The position numbers and the translations under genes are program-made. From Desulfosporosinus orientis DSM 765 (GTDB lineage: Bacteria > Bacillota > Desulfitobacteriia > Desulfitobacteriales > Desulfitobacteriaceae), in assembly GCF_000235605.1 (NCBI RefSeq), contig NC_016584.1:3640001-3704000 (forward strand): a stretch of 64,000 nucleotides of DNA. Direction: 5' to 3'. The notes below the pieces were generated by a model. That model did not search any database. It worked only from the letters and a program-made list of their open reading frames with translations, and was not told the DNA's origin. Below are positions 26,903 to 35,977 of the stretch, piece by piece. Numbering within the stretch: the first letter of the stretch is position 1; every line of letters begins with the position of its first letter.

Positions 26903-28159
26903 ATGAAACCAAACCATTATTTACAACAGTCCTCCGAAGAGCAGAAGATGATAAGTCTCTTTGACATAGCAAAAACTGTTCTGCACATTGGCTTGGCATC
27001 ATATAGTTTAGCCGCTTTAGGGGAAGCTAAAAAAACCCTGGTAGAAAAGAAACATTGGCTGACGGATGAAGAATATTTAAATGGCATAGCCCTTTCTCAA
27101 TTATTACCTGGGGCACCTGCCGTCAATCTGAATACTTATATCGGCTATTTCCTGAGAGGTTTTCCCGGCAGCTTAATTGCAACGATCTTTTTTATCCTGC
27201 CCTGCTTTACACTCATGGTCATCCTGGCCCATCTCTACCTGAATTACAACGATTTACCCTGGGTGAACTCACTTTTCAAAGGAGTCGGCGCTTTAGTGGT
27301 TGGTCTCGTCCTTAACACCATCATCGATCTCTGGAAAAGAGGCGTCAATTCACCACAGCTGACGGTGTTGGCTGCCGGCGGTTTTTTAATGATCTACTTC
27401 CTTAAAGTCAATATTCTTACTCTCCTTTTCCTTGCCGGATCAGTGAGTCTCTGCTTTACCTTTCTGACCTATAAGTTTAAGGGCTGGCAAGTTATCATGG
27501 ACCAGCGGTTTTGGCTGGATAAAAAAAAGGCTGAAAGGGCCGCAGTCACAGCCAAGTTCAGTTTCAGCAAAAAAAGTTTTGGAATTACTTTGGCCCTTCT
27601 GGCAATCTTAATAACCGTTAACTTTACTATTAATTTCAGTGACCCTGTCTACCGACAACTGGGCAACACTTTCTTTCGAATCGGCGGGCTGACCTTTGGC
27701 AGCGGCTACGCCATGCTCCCTTTTATCCAAGATACCATGGTCAATCACTACCACTTTCTAACCAATGAAGAATTCGGAGCCGCCTTGGCTTTAAGTCTCC
27801 TAACCCCTGGTCCGGTTACAGTAATTTCAGCTTTTATCGGTTATAAAGTTGCCGGGGTCTTTGGAGCCGCTCTGTCCATGGCCAATATCTACCTGCCGGC
27901 TTTTGCCATGGTTAACCTGATCTCCGACCTTTATAACCGCGCCGGTAAAATTGAGCTGATAAAAATGGTGATCACCGGCATTGTTGCCGCTTTCATAGGT
28001 ACTCTCTGGGCTGTGATCCTCAAATTAGCGGGCAGCTCCTTAGTAGATTTGCCCACTATTGGCATTGCTCTGGCCGCCTTTGGCCTGCAGCGCTTCACAA
28101 AAATCGATACCCTCTGGATTATCCTCTCGGGAGCTGTCCTCTCCCTGTTCATTTTCTAA
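26903..28159 (+). CDS. chrA: chromate transporter family protein (two-domain)
   Basis: The 418-aa integral membrane protein has two CHR repeats. The first (residues ~25-190) contains LSQLLPGAPAVNLNTYIGYFLRG and the second (~235-418) SGYAMLPFIQD and LSLLTPGPVTVISAFIGYKVAG. About 10 membrane segments are expected. ChrA proteins export chromate, and possibly other oxyanions, by antiport. It lies 58 bp after the ModA-like gene behind a GAAGGGGG ribosome site. Confidence 0.9.
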   Translation: MKPNHYLQQSSEEQKMISLFDIAKTVLHIGLASYSLAALGEAKKTLVEKKHWLTDEEYLNGIALSQLLPGAPAVNLNTYIGYFLRGFPGSLIATIFFILPCFTLMVILAHLYLNYNDLPWVNSLFKGVGALVVGLVLNTIIDLWKRGVNSPQLTVLAAGGFLMIYFLKVNILTLLFLAGSVSLCFTFLTYKFKGWQVIMDQRFWLDKKKAERAAVTAKFSFSKKSFGITLALLAILITVNFTINFSDPVYRQLGNTFFRIGGLTFGSGYAMLPFIQDTMVNHYHFLTNEEFGAALALSLLTPGPVTVISAFIGYKVAGVFGAALSMANIYLPAFAMVNLISDLYNRAGKIELIKMVITGIVAAFIGTLWAVILKLAGSSLVDLPTIGIALAAFGLQRFTKIDTLWIILSGAVLSLFIF

Positions 28160-28180
28160 AGCTCTGCACACACTCCTAAT

Positions 28181-28213
28181 GCTGAATCGAGACCTGAGTA
28201 GTCTCGATTCAGC
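28181..28213 (+). terminator. hairpin after chrA
   Basis: GCTGAATCGAGAC / GTCTCGATTCAGC perfect 13-bp stem, 7-nt loop; the following TATCTTTATAA is only a weak T-run. Confidence 0.65.
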
Positions 28214-28273
28214 TATCTTTATAATTTGCCGTCCTACTTCTTAACCTGAGTATTCTATACTGGAGTGATACTA

Positions 28274-29842
28274 GTGAATTGCGACCTGTTAATAAAAAAC
28301 GGCTTCATCATCGATGGCACGGGCAAGCCCGGATTCCATGGTGACCTGGCCATATCTCAAGGAAAAATTGCGGACATTGCAGCCGGCCTTAAATATCAAG
28401 CTGCCCAGCTGATTGATGCCTCCGGCTTAACCGTCTGTCCGGGATTTATAGATCCTCACGTCCATGAAGAGCTAACGGTTTTATCCCAGGGCACGTTTGA
28501 AGAGTTTTTACGTCAGGGAGTCACCACCCTCATCACCGGAAACTGCGGGCATTCCATCATCAACTGTTCATCCCATAGGATCTATGAATACATGACAAAA
28601 AAAGGGCTTATTTCCGCTCCTTCTGTGGAGATACTAAAAACTAAAGTTCCTGCCTGGACAGACTTTCCCGGTTATATTAAGATTGTTAAAAACAAAGGCA
28701 TCAGTGTAAATATGGGCTTTCTCCTGGGCCACAGCACCCTGCGCTGGCAGGTTATTGGTAACTCTAAAAACAAACCCAGCATAAAAGAGGAAGCTAAAAT
28801 TATTCATCTGATTCATGAAGGCATGGAACAAGGGGCCTTAGGGTTCTCTACAGGACTAACCTACAATCCCGGCAAATATGCCGATACCGATGAGCTTATC
28901 CAATTCGCCCGGGTGGTGCAGACATACGACGGAATTTATACCTCCCATCTCCGCAGTTATCTGGGTACCCCAGAAGCCGTGCGGGAAGCCATTGCTATTG
29001 GGAAAAGAATCGGCATACGAGTCCAGGTCTCCCATCTCCCCCCAACTTCACCTGAGTCATTCCAAGAAATTCTCTCCGCTCGTGAACGCGGTTTAGAAAT
29101 TGCACTGGATACCATTCCTAAAAGCAGCGGACACTTCAGGAGAAAAGACAGGTTGTTTCAATACCTAACCACTCGCCCCTACCTCCAATCCCAGGAAGCA
29201 ATCAAAAAGCTCATCAAAAAAATGCGCTTTAAAGAAAAACTCCGGATCGTTAATACTGGAGAACCTCTACTAGAAGAACGAACATTAGCAGACTTGGCCG
29301 GCTATTATCAGATGGAAGTAAACGAACTTCTCCTCACTCTTTTAGAAAACCATAATCATGAGCTTACCTTCTGTGATGGCGACATTCATAGAGAGGACTT
29401 CCCTGGTGACTCTTACCCGGATTCAATTGCTTTCAATCCTCTGGTCATGGTTGGCTCTGACACAGTTTCCGGAGAGATCAATGACCCTCTTGCCTGGTTT
29501 GAATTATTTCGCAGGGGTGCCTTTCCCATCTATATCGACTTATGCCGGCAAAAAGGCGTGAGGCTGGAAGAGATTATCCGCCGGATAACCTCCCTGCCTG
29601 CACGCCAATTTCGCTTAGAAAACCGTGGCATACTTGCTAAAGGAAAAGCCGCTGATCTGGCTATTATTGATATGCATGGTTATAGTTACCCAAACCGACA
29701 GGACATTGATTATAAAAATCCCTTGGTAATGGCTTCAGGGGTAAAATATACCATTGTCAACGGCCAAGCTGCCTTGGCCGACGGTACGCTAAAGGTCCGG
29801 AACGCCGGTCAATTATTATCCAGAAACGGAAGGCTGCTGTAA
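28274..29842 (+). CDS. D-aminoacylase-like amidohydrolase
   Basis: The 522-aa amidohydrolase contains CPGFIDPHVHEEL (metal HxH), TTLITGNCGHS, LGFSTGLTYNPGKYADTDELIQFA, YTSHLRSY, VQVSHLPPTS and MVGSDTVSGEINDP. The composition and length fit the N-acyl-D-amino-acid deacylase/dihydroorotase-like group. The C-terminal block FRLENRGILAKGKAADLAIID is typical. The GTG at 28274 is selected because GGAG lies 8 nt before it. Its 3' end overlaps the convergent thpR gene by 27 bp. Confidence 0.87.
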   Translation: MNCDLLIKNGFIIDGTGKPGFHGDLAISQGKIADIAAGLKYQAAQLIDASGLTVCPGFIDPHVHEELTVLSQGTFEEFLRQGVTTLITGNCGHSIINCSSHRIYEYMTKKGLISAPSVEILKTKVPAWTDFPGYIKIVKNKGISVNMGFLLGHSTLRWQVIGNSKNKPSIKEEAKIIHLIHEGMEQGALGFSTGLTYNPGKYADTDELIQFARVVQTYDGIYTSHLRSYLGTPEAVREAIAIGKRIGIRVQVSHLPPTSPESFQEILSARERGLEIALDTIPKSSGHFRRKDRLFQYLTTRPYLQSQEAIKKLIKKMRFKEKLRIVNTGEPLLEERTLADLAGYYQMEVNELLLTLLENHNHELTFCDGDIHREDFPGDSYPDSIAFNPLVMVGSDTVSGEINDPLAWFELFRRGAFPIYIDLCRQKGVRLEEIIRRITSLPARQFRLENRGILAKGKAADLAIIDMHGYSYPNRQDIDYKNPLVMASGVKYTIVNGQAALADGTLKVRNAGQLLSRNGRLL

Positions 29843-30376
29843 ACCGGCACTAAACATACTTAGGTAAGCTCTTTTGCCGTTCACTACATTACTTTCAAAG
29901 AGAACAATCTCCTCAACTTGGAAATAACCAAGTTTTTTATTCTGAACAACCGAAAGATCGATCTTATCAAAGTTTGGCCGCGAAACCAGGGTTATATGGG
30001 GTTTAAATTGACGTTCCTCCAACCTGAACCCCTTGTTTTTAAGATCAAGATGTAAATCATTTCTCAGTCTGTTTAATTCCTGGAGGCTTCCGTTAACCGC
30101 TGTCCATAAAGTATGAGCCCGCCGAAAAGAAGGAAACGCCCCCAAACCGCCGACGGTTAACTCAAAGGGCTTGAACTTACTTGCTGCATTAGCCAGTGTT
30201 TCTGTAAGGGTGGGTATATTGCTCTTATCCAACTCTCCTAAAAATTCTAAGGTTATATGAAAATTGTCTTCTGATTTGTAAGACCCGCCAAGTCCCAGAC
30301 CTTTCAGTTCCGTCTGGAATTCACGTAATGCTTGTTTAAGTTCATAACTCAAATCAATGCCAATAAACAGTCTCAT
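29816..30376 (-). CDS. thpR: RNA 2',3'-cyclic phosphodiesterase
   Basis: The 186-aa protein of the 2H phosphoesterase family has two HxTx motifs (FHITLEFLG near residue 47 and PHITLVSRP near 132), which provide the catalytic histidines. It also shows the typical start MRLFIGIDLSYELKQAL. It opens 2',3'-cyclic phosphates on RNA ends. GAGGAGA lies 7 nt before the ATG. Confidence 0.92.
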   Translation of the reverse strand: MRLFIGIDLSYELKQALREFQTELKGLGLGGSYKSEDNFHITLEFLGELDKSNIPTLTETLANAASKFKPFELTVGGLGAFPSFRRAHTLWTAVNGSLQELNRLRNDLHLDLKNKGFRLEERQFKPHITLVSRPNFDKIDLSVVQNKKLGYFQVEEIVLFESNVVNGKRAYLSMFSAGLQQPSVSG

Positions 30377-30387
30377 AAATTCTCTCC

Positions 30388-30918
30388 TCAGGGGCTAACT
30401 GCCAGCCGTTTTTCCTTTAAGAATCCCAAAAGCTCACTTTTTTGGCCTTCATCGGCAAAGATTCTGTAAGGGATAATATGCGCCGAATTTGAACTTACGT
30501 AAACAAAAATATGGTTTTTGTCCTCAACGATATCTTCAATACCATTAAAAGGAGTTCTGACTTCGCTTTGCGCACTCTTATCAACAATCCCCTCTTCGGA
30601 AACAGACAAATCGTGGGCACCCACAACACTCTGATTTTTTCCGCCGGCCAGCATGGCCGTTATTTTTTTTGTCACTATTTTCTCTAGACGCTTGGGGAAA
30701 TATACAACCCAGTAGACATAGAGCAGCCCAAAGATGAATATCCAATAAACAAAGGGTATGGATGTAAATTCTTTAAGAAAGAATGGCAGTATCAAAAAGG
30801 ATAACGAGATAATGTAACGCTGCAGGAAAAAGGTCCGCCGCGTCAGCTTGGAGTAGGTAATATGGAACATATTGAAATCAATTAAGTCCTGTTTATTGAG
30901 TTCATAATTAAAATTCAT
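30388..30918 (-). CDS. YcxB-like membrane protein
   Basis: The 176-aa protein has two adjacent membrane segments (about residues 34-75: ISLSFLILPFF, FVYWIFIFGLLYVYWVVYF). A soluble C-terminal domain with the YcxB pattern follows (LSVSEEGIVDKSAQSEVRTPFNGIEDIVEDKNHIFVYVS). Function unknown. It is 11 bp upstream of thpR on the same strand. Confidence 0.8.
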   Translation of the reverse strand: MNFNYELNKQDLIDFNMFHITYSKLTRRTFFLQRYIISLSFLILPFFLKEFTSIPFVYWIFIFGLLYVYWVVYFPKRLEKIVTKKITAMLAGGKNQSVVGAHDLSVSEEGIVDKSAQSEVRTPFNGIEDIVEDKNHIFVYVSSNSAHIIPYRIFADEGQKSELLGFLKEKRLAVSP

Positions 30919-31044
30919 GAAAATTCCCCTTTTCTAAAGCCCTTCAGGATTTGATTTACCAACATTTACATGTTTTTGACCCCCCAAAAAGCTTTTATCC
31001 TATCGTATAAGTTGAGAGTTAATTCTAAAGGCAGGAGGAGGAAT

Positions 31045-31167
31045 ATGGCAATATCAGGTAGACTATCCGATTTGAAACTATTAATAGCACTGTTTGGGAA
31101 TGCCACCATTAAAGAGATTGTCCAATTTAAAGAATTAAACACAATCAATAATCCTAAAGTTGCTTAA
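31045..31167 (+). CDS. candidate 40-aa small protein
   Basis: A short frame starting MAISGRLSDLKLLIALFGN follows a very strong ribosome site (AGGAGGAGGAAT, 2-5 nt before the ATG). The product has a central hydrophobic helix (LKLLIALFG) and a polar tail ending NNPKVA. No family is recognised. It overlaps the convergent GyrI-like gene by 4 bp. The main support is the ribosome site. Confidence 0.45.
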   Translation: MAISGRLSDLKLLIALFGNATIKEIVQFKELNTINNPKVA

Positions 31168-31799
31168 TCAGACGAAAGACTATTCTCCACCTTAAAACGA
31201 AGAACCGTTTTCAGTTTATCAGGCTGTGTTCTGCGTGGGTCTGAGAGATAAATTTCCCTGTGAATTTTCGTTTTTCGCCTGAAATTATGTTTTCTGCAAT
31301 AGTCTTCCATTAAAGAAAAGCTCTTAAACTCTTCATCGTAAGGACCGATATGCAGCATCTGAAGGCAAAGCCCTTCTTCTAATTGACCAAATCTCACCCT
31401 ATCAAGGAAAGGGTGAGGTTTTTTTTCTTTTACACCAGCGAGAACATCCTGGGCTAATCTCTCAGTTACAAAATCAGGCTGCCTTATCATGATCGTGTAT
31501 TTAAAATCGTCTTTATCCAATGTTTCCTTAACTTTGGCCTCTTCTACTAAATCCCAGATACCTTCAAGGGGAAAGACTGAAAACTCATAATACCCCTCGG
31601 GAGTAATTCCTTTTTTAGGCATCATCTTGACAGAATAAGCTAAAGAATATAGCAACCCCACTTGCTCAGAAAAACTCTCAGAACTAGGATCTCCTTTTCC
31701 CTCCATCATAAAAAAATTAAAGGCAGGCACCGTCACCAACACCGGCTTGTTCTTAGGCAAATAGAGTTCCTTGTCAGCTTTTTTCCACTCGTATTTCAT
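31164..31799 (-). CDS. GyrI-like small-molecule binding domain protein
   Basis: The 211-aa protein has the GyrI/AraC-effector-binding pattern typical of the stand-alone ~210-aa subgroup. It starts MKYEWKKADKELYLPKNKPVLVTVPAFNFFMMEGKG, includes YEFSVFPLEGIWDL and LHIGPYDEE, and ends with REIYLSDPRRTQPDKLKTVLR. These proteins bind or hydrolyse small hydrophobic compounds in the cytoplasm. No DNA-binding domain is present. Confidence 0.87.
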   Translation of the reverse strand: MKYEWKKADKELYLPKNKPVLVTVPAFNFFMMEGKGDPSSESFSEQVGLLYSLAYSVKMMPKKGITPEGYYEFSVFPLEGIWDLVEEAKVKETLDKDDFKYTIMIRQPDFVTERLAQDVLAGVKEKKPHPFLDRVRFGQLEEGLCLQMLHIGPYDEEFKSFSLMEDYCRKHNFRRKTKIHREIYLSDPRRTQPDKLKTVLRFKVENSLSSD

Positions 31800-31952
31800 C
31801 CCCTAACCCCCTGTCCATCAATATCCCACTCATTATATATCATCTCCAATCCACCTGCTATAGTCTGCCCGGATTCAGCCTTCTTCCCCACAGCATAGTA
31901 ACTCCCTTTCCTCAACTACACTGAAAAAGACACAAAAGTATCATCAAAAGAA

Positions 31953-32300
31953 CCCGTAGACCCCAAAGCCAGGGCAGCTTCGTCCATAGGAGTGAACCCA
32001 TTTCATGGAGAGGCGGTAAAGCATACAAGCCGGCGCGGGGTTGCGGAACCATGGTTCACTCCATGTATTACCCGGAGGTTTGGTACGAAAGTGTCCGGTG
32101 GACATTTTCGCCGAAGCGGCTATCTCCAAAGAATACTTATCCGCTGAAGGAAGCTCCCGCGCTGGCGAGTAGGCGAGCCTCGGAATGCTGCGGTGACGAA
32201 GACACTGTCTTCGCACGAATTAGCTTTTCTTGCAGGATGTGGCGAAACTGCCCGACCCGGGAACCACTGTCTTCTCTTCCCTGCTGGTGCCGCTTTTAGC
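31953..32300 (+). repeat. dispersed non-coding repeat, copy 1
   Basis: About 350 bp without a credible gene. The first ~70 bp (from CCCGTAGACC to AGGCGGTAAA), the block GGCGAGCCTCGGAATGCTGC, the GAAGACACTGTCTTCGCACG hairpin and the tail AGCTTTTCTTGCAGGATGTG are shared with 49211-49480 in the same order and orientation. This copy carries roughly 90-100 bp extra in the middle (about 32035-32155). It accounts for most of the gap 31800-32491. Confidence 0.85.
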
Positions 32301-32353
32301 AGCGGAATTGGAAGTTTATCCAGGAAAAAGCCTTAAGACAACAGACATCTTTC

Positions 32354-32382
32354 TTGTAATACGATGTCTTCTAGCATATAAT
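32354..32382 (+). promoter_or_regulatory. promoter upstream of FadR-type regulator
   Basis: TTGTAA (32354-32359), 17-bp spacer, perfect TATAAT (32377-32382). It lies 110 bp before the ATG of the regulator gene. Confidence 0.65.
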
Positions 32383-32491
32383 TAGTAAAAACTTGGCTGC
32401 AACCGGAACATTTTGTCCCGTCACTGTCAGCCGTCCGGCCCAGGCAGCTGCCGCAGCCCGGGCAGCAAAACAACTCTGGGGAGGGAAACCC

Positions 32492-33175
32492 ATGCATAAA
32501 GGGAGTTTGGCCGAAAATACAGCAGACAATATTCTGGCCCTTATTACAATCGATAAAAAATACCAAGCCGGTGATAAGCTTCCTAACGAAAACGTGCTCT
32601 CTGCCGATTTACAAGTCAGCCGCACAACCCTCCGTGAAGCCATACGCATTTTGGTGGCGCATAATATCCTGGAAATACGACGGGGAAAAGGAACCTTTGT
32701 TAAAGATAAGCAGGAGTTCAATGAAGAGTTTGATCTCAAAGAACTCTCCACCTTGCAGCTGGATGTTAAGGATTTATATGAAATGCGTTTGATTTTCGAA
32801 CCTCAGTCGGCCTACTATGCTGCTAAACGAGCAACTGACAAAGAACTTGAACGGATTCTCTATTACGGCCGGCTGGAAGAAGAACAAATCCTCCACAACG
32901 AGGATCGAACTGAAGCCGAACAAGCCTTTCACAAGTCCATTGCCAAAGCTACCCACAACGAGTTTATGAACAGGCTTATGCCCATCCTTTACAAAGCCAT
33001 TGACAAAGGCGTTCTTTTGTCCGAGTCTAATGAAGAACTGGTTCAAAACACCCTCCATGACCACAGGATGATTATGGAATTTTTAGAAAATCGCGATGCC
33101 GAAGGCGCGAAAACTGCCATGAAACTCCATATTATCCATGCCATGCGGGGTTTTGGCATTACGGAAGAAGTATAA
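32492..33175 (+). CDS. GntR/FadR-family transcriptional regulator
   Basis: The 227-aa protein has an N-terminal winged helix ([44 protein letters not shown]). A C-terminal FCD ligand domain follows with the His/Asp metal-site residues expected of that class ([52 protein letters not shown]). The ATG at 32492 has GGGGAGGG 6 nt upstream. It precedes ilvD by 74 bp, and a palindrome matching a GntR-type operator overlaps the ilvD promoter. It probably represses ilvD in response to a small carboxylate (inference). Confidence 0.92.
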   Translation: MHKGSLAENTADNILALITIDKKYQAGDKLPNENVLSADLQVSRTTLREAIRILVAHNILEIRRGKGTFVKDKQEFNEEFDLKELSTLQLDVKDLYEMRLIFEPQSAYYAAKRATDKELERILYYGRLEEEQILHNEDRTEAEQAFHKSIAKATHNEFMNRLMPILYKAIDKGVLLSESNEELVQNTLHDHRMIMEFLENRDAEGAKTAMKLHIIHAMRGFGITEEV

Positions 33176-33183
33176 CTTCGCCA

Positions 33184-33222
33184 TGGACATTAGACATCAG
33201 ACAATGTATAATAAATTATACA
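33184..33222 (+). promoter_or_regulatory. ilvD promoter with overlapping GntR-type operator
   Basis: TGGACA (33184-33189), a 17-bp spacer and TATAAT (33207-33212) form a promoter. The 18-bp palindrome TGTATAATAAATTATACA (33205-33222) covers the -10 box and start site. Its arms are perfect apart from the two central bases, and the TGTAT...ATACA outline fits FCD-class GntR operators. Confidence 0.7.
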
Positions 33223-33249
33223 ACTACAAGTAGAAAGGGTGTTTGCCAA

Positions 33250-34914
33250 GTGAATAGTGATACTGTAACCAAAACATCACCCCATCGCGCCTTATTTCAT
33301 GCTTTAGGACTGACCAACGAGGAAATCGCGAGACCTATAATAGGCATCGTTAACTCTCAGAATGATATTGTACCCGGACATATGAATCTTGACAAAATCG
33401 TCGAAGCGGTAAAGCTTGGAGTTGCCATGGCCGGCGGAACTCCCCTGGTTTTTCCGGCTATCGCTGTCTGTGACGGACTGGCTATGGGCCATCAGGGAAT
33501 GAAATATTCTCTCGTCACCCGGGAGCTTATCGCCGATTCTACGGAAGCTATGGCCCTGGCTCATGCCTTTGATGCCCTGGTCATGATACCCAACTGTGAT
33601 AAAAACGTTCCCGGTTTATTAATGGCCGCAGCCAGGCTGAACATTCCCACGATTTTTGTCAGCGGCGGCCCCATGCTTGCCGGAATCGTGGACGGGAAAA
33701 AAGTCAGCTTTTCCAGTGTCTCGGAAGCCGTCAGCGAATTCCAAAGCGGTAAAATAACTGAGGAAAAGCTCCTGGAATATGAGAACAAAACCTGCCCCAC
33801 CTGCGGTTCTTGTTCAGGCATGTTCACCGCCAACAGCATGAACTGCCTCACGGAAGTTTTGGGTATGGGTCTACGGGGCAACGGCACGGTTCCGGCAGTT
33901 TACTCGGAGCGCATCCAGCTTGCCAAGCGAGCGGGAATGCAGATTATGGAACTCCTTAAGCGTAACATCCTTCCCCGGGATATTATGTCTGAGGACGCCT
34001 TTAAAAATGCCTTAACCTTAGACATGGCCTTAGGCTGCAGCACCAACAGCATGCTGCATCTCCCGGCTATTGCCCACGAATGCGGCATTGAATTGGATCT
34101 TGATATCGCTAATGAAATCAGTGATAAGACCCCCAATCTTTGCCACCTGGCTCCTACGGGCAACCATTTTATTGAAGAACTCCATGAAGCCGGCGGAATC
34201 TACGCCGTTATGAATGAAATTAATAAACTGGGACTGCTTAAGACGGATTTAATCACCTGTACCGGCAAAACCGTTGGGGAAAACATTGCCGGCTGTGTCA
34301 ATAAAAATCCCGATGTCATCCGGCCTGCAGAAAATCCCTACAGCAAAACCGGCGGCATTGCCGTCCTGAAAGGGAACCTGGCCCCTGATTCCTGCGTTGT
34401 CAAACGTGCAGCCGTTGCTCCGGAAATGCTGAAACATCAAGGGCCTGCCCGGATTTTTGACTGTGAAGAAGACGCCATGGATGCCATTACTTCCGGAAAA
34501 ATCAAAGCGGGAGACGTCCTGGTTATCCGATACGAAGGGCCTAAAGGCGGACCGGGAATGAGAGAAATGCTCAATCCTACCTCAGCCATTATGGGCCACG
34601 GCCTTGGCGAAAGCGTCGCCCTGATAACCGACGGCCGCTTCAGCGGCGCAACCAGAGGGGCAGCCATCGGCCACGTTTCCCCCGAAGCAGCCGTCGGCGG
34701 AAACATCGCCTTGATTGAAGAAGGGGACATTATCCAAATCGATATTATGGCCAATAAAATTGATTTTGTCATCAGCGATGAAGAATTATCCCGGCGCAAA
34801 GCTCAATGGACGCCGAGAAAACCGCGCATTACCAGCGGTTACCTCTCCCGTTACGCCGACATGGTCACCTCGGGAAACAGAGGCGCCATTCTGGAAATTC
34901 CTAAACGCTCCTAA
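33250..34914 (+). CDS. ilvD: dihydroxy-acid dehydratase
   Basis: The 554-aa enzyme makes 2-oxo acids in valine/isoleucine synthesis. Fe-S ligands lie in [11 protein letters not shown] and [22 protein letters not shown]. Further blocks are [28 protein letters not shown] and the C-terminal [23 protein letters not shown]. The start is GTG, with AGAAAGGG about 11 nt upstream. It is separated from the other ilv genes in this window and has its own regulator upstream. A terminator follows 12 bp after the stop. Confidence 0.97.
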   Translation: MNSDTVTKTSPHRALFHALGLTNEEIARPIIGIVNSQNDIVPGHMNLDKIVEAVKLGVAMAGGTPLVFPAIAVCDGLAMGHQGMKYSLVTRELIADSTEAMALAHAFDALVMIPNCDKNVPGLLMAAARLNIPTIFVSGGPMLAGIVDGKKVSFSSVSEAVSEFQSGKITEEKLLEYENKTCPTCGSCSGMFTANSMNCLTEVLGMGLRGNGTVPAVYSERIQLAKRAGMQIMELLKRNILPRDIMSEDAFKNALTLDMALGCSTNSMLHLPAIAHECGIELDLDIANEISDKTPNLCHLAPTGNHFIEELHEAGGIYAVMNEINKLGLLKTDLITCTGKTVGENIAGCVNKNPDVIRPAENPYSKTGGIAVLKGNLAPDSCVVKRAAVAPEMLKHQGPARIFDCEEDAMDAITSGKIKAGDVLVIRYEGPKGGPGMREMLNPTSAIMGHGLGESVALITDGRFSGATRGAAIGHVSPEAAVGGNIALIEEGDIIQIDIMANKIDFVISDEELSRRKAQWTPRKPRITSGYLSRYADMVTSGNRGAILEIPKRS

Positions 34915-34926
34915 AAGCCACAACAA

Positions 34927-34968
34927 AAAAAGCATCCGGCAAGACCTCAGTATTGCCGGATGCTTTTC
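34927..34968 (+). terminator. terminator after ilvD
   Basis: AAAAAGCATCCGGCAA pairs with TTGCCGGATGCTTTT around a 10-nt loop; a TTTTCCTTT run follows. It can also serve the convergent GNAT gene. Confidence 0.8.
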
Positions 34969-34988
34969 CTTTGCTTCCCTTTTCCTTG

Positions 34989-35426
34989 TTAAAACCGGTT
35001 CTTTTCCCAAACCATATTGATAACAACTTCTCCCGTTACTTCCTGAATCTCGGTATCGGAATATGTAAAGCCATTTTTGAGGTAAAACTTTTGGGCCTTT
35101 AGATTTTTCTCGTAGACACCTACCTGAAGGGTTTCCTCATCCTTTTTGACCTGGTTCATCAAAGTGGTGCCTATTCCCCTACCTTGCTGTGCAGGGGCAA
35201 TAAAAAGCCCGCCGATATAATTTCCTTGTTTAGCTATAAAACCGCACAAAGAGCCGTGTTCCTCTGCCACCCATGTTTCTGACTGAGGCAGGTACTTGTT
35301 TCTTACTTCATCCCTATGGGCTTCCCACATTTCCGCAGAAATAAAGGAGTGGGCAATGACACTGGCCTTGTACCATATATCCACCAGTTCCTCCGTATCC
35401 GACACCTGGAATTTCCTTATTAACAT
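34989..35426 (-). CDS. GNAT family N-acetyltransferase
   Basis: The 145-aa protein shows the GNAT fold: the GGLFIAPAQQGRGIGTTLM acetyl-CoA loop (Q-x-x-G-x-G), the EKNLKAQKFYLKNGF helix-strand motif and an N-terminal MLIRKFQVSDTEELVDIW. The substrate is unknown. GGGAGG lies 4 nt before the ATG. Convergent with ilvD. Confidence 0.88.
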   Translation of the reverse strand: MLIRKFQVSDTEELVDIWYKASVIAHSFISAEMWEAHRDEVRNKYLPQSETWVAEEHGSLCGFIAKQGNYIGGLFIAPAQQGRGIGTTLMNQVKKDEETLQVGVYEKNLKAQKFYLKNGFTYSDTEIQEVTGEVVINMVWEKNRF

Positions 35427-35513
35427 ACATCCTCCCTAATCTTACCTAAAAACAAGTTTTCTTTTCTTGATTCTTATTCACTCGCATATAAGTATAAAAA
35501 GCAGGAGTGGATA

Positions 35514-35945
35514 TTGTCCGAAATGGAGTTAAGCACTTTGAACTCATTGCCGAAAACGTACAGCGAGAAATATTACCGGGCTTATATATTTACTGTTGGG
35601 GATATAACGGATGTGCCTGGTCCAACCATCGCCGTTTTTCCTGGTGACAACATTCAAATAAGGGTCAACAACAGACTTGCTGAAGACACCAGCGTTCATT
35701 GGCACGGATTAGATATTCCGAATAGCATGGACGGCGTGCCGGAAATAGAACCATCTCCAAGGATTAAGCCAGGTCAATACTTTGATTATAGATTCAAAAT
35801 TTCGAATCCGCCGGGTACTCATATCTACCATTCTATACAGCGAGGCAGGATTGCACCCGGGGTTTATGATATCGATCCATTGTCAATGGATTTCAATTTT
35901 TTCACAATGAATGGCCGCTGCACTGTCATATCCCCCATCATATGA
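35514..35945 (+). pseudogene. remnant of a multicopper oxidase
   Basis: Residues 1-100 match the N-terminal cupredoxin domain of multicopper oxidases: TVGDITDVPGPTIAVFPGD, the copper-binding HWHGLDIPNSMDGVP, and PPGTHIYHS. After the YHS the frame jumps to VYDIDPLSMDFNFFTMNGR, which in family members lies over 100 residues further on, and then stops. Domains 2-3 and the C-terminal copper ligands are absent. An internal deletion plus truncation is the simplest reading. The start codon TTG/ATG region has only a modest ribosome site (AGCAGGAG). Confidence 0.75.
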
Positions 35946-35977
35946 CGAACAATTTTGCCAAAACCATCGGCGGAATG

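Noticed and set aside
31944-32299. Short frames on both strands in the gap before the FadR-type gene
   Set aside because: They fall inside a dispersed repeat and are not preserved between its copies.
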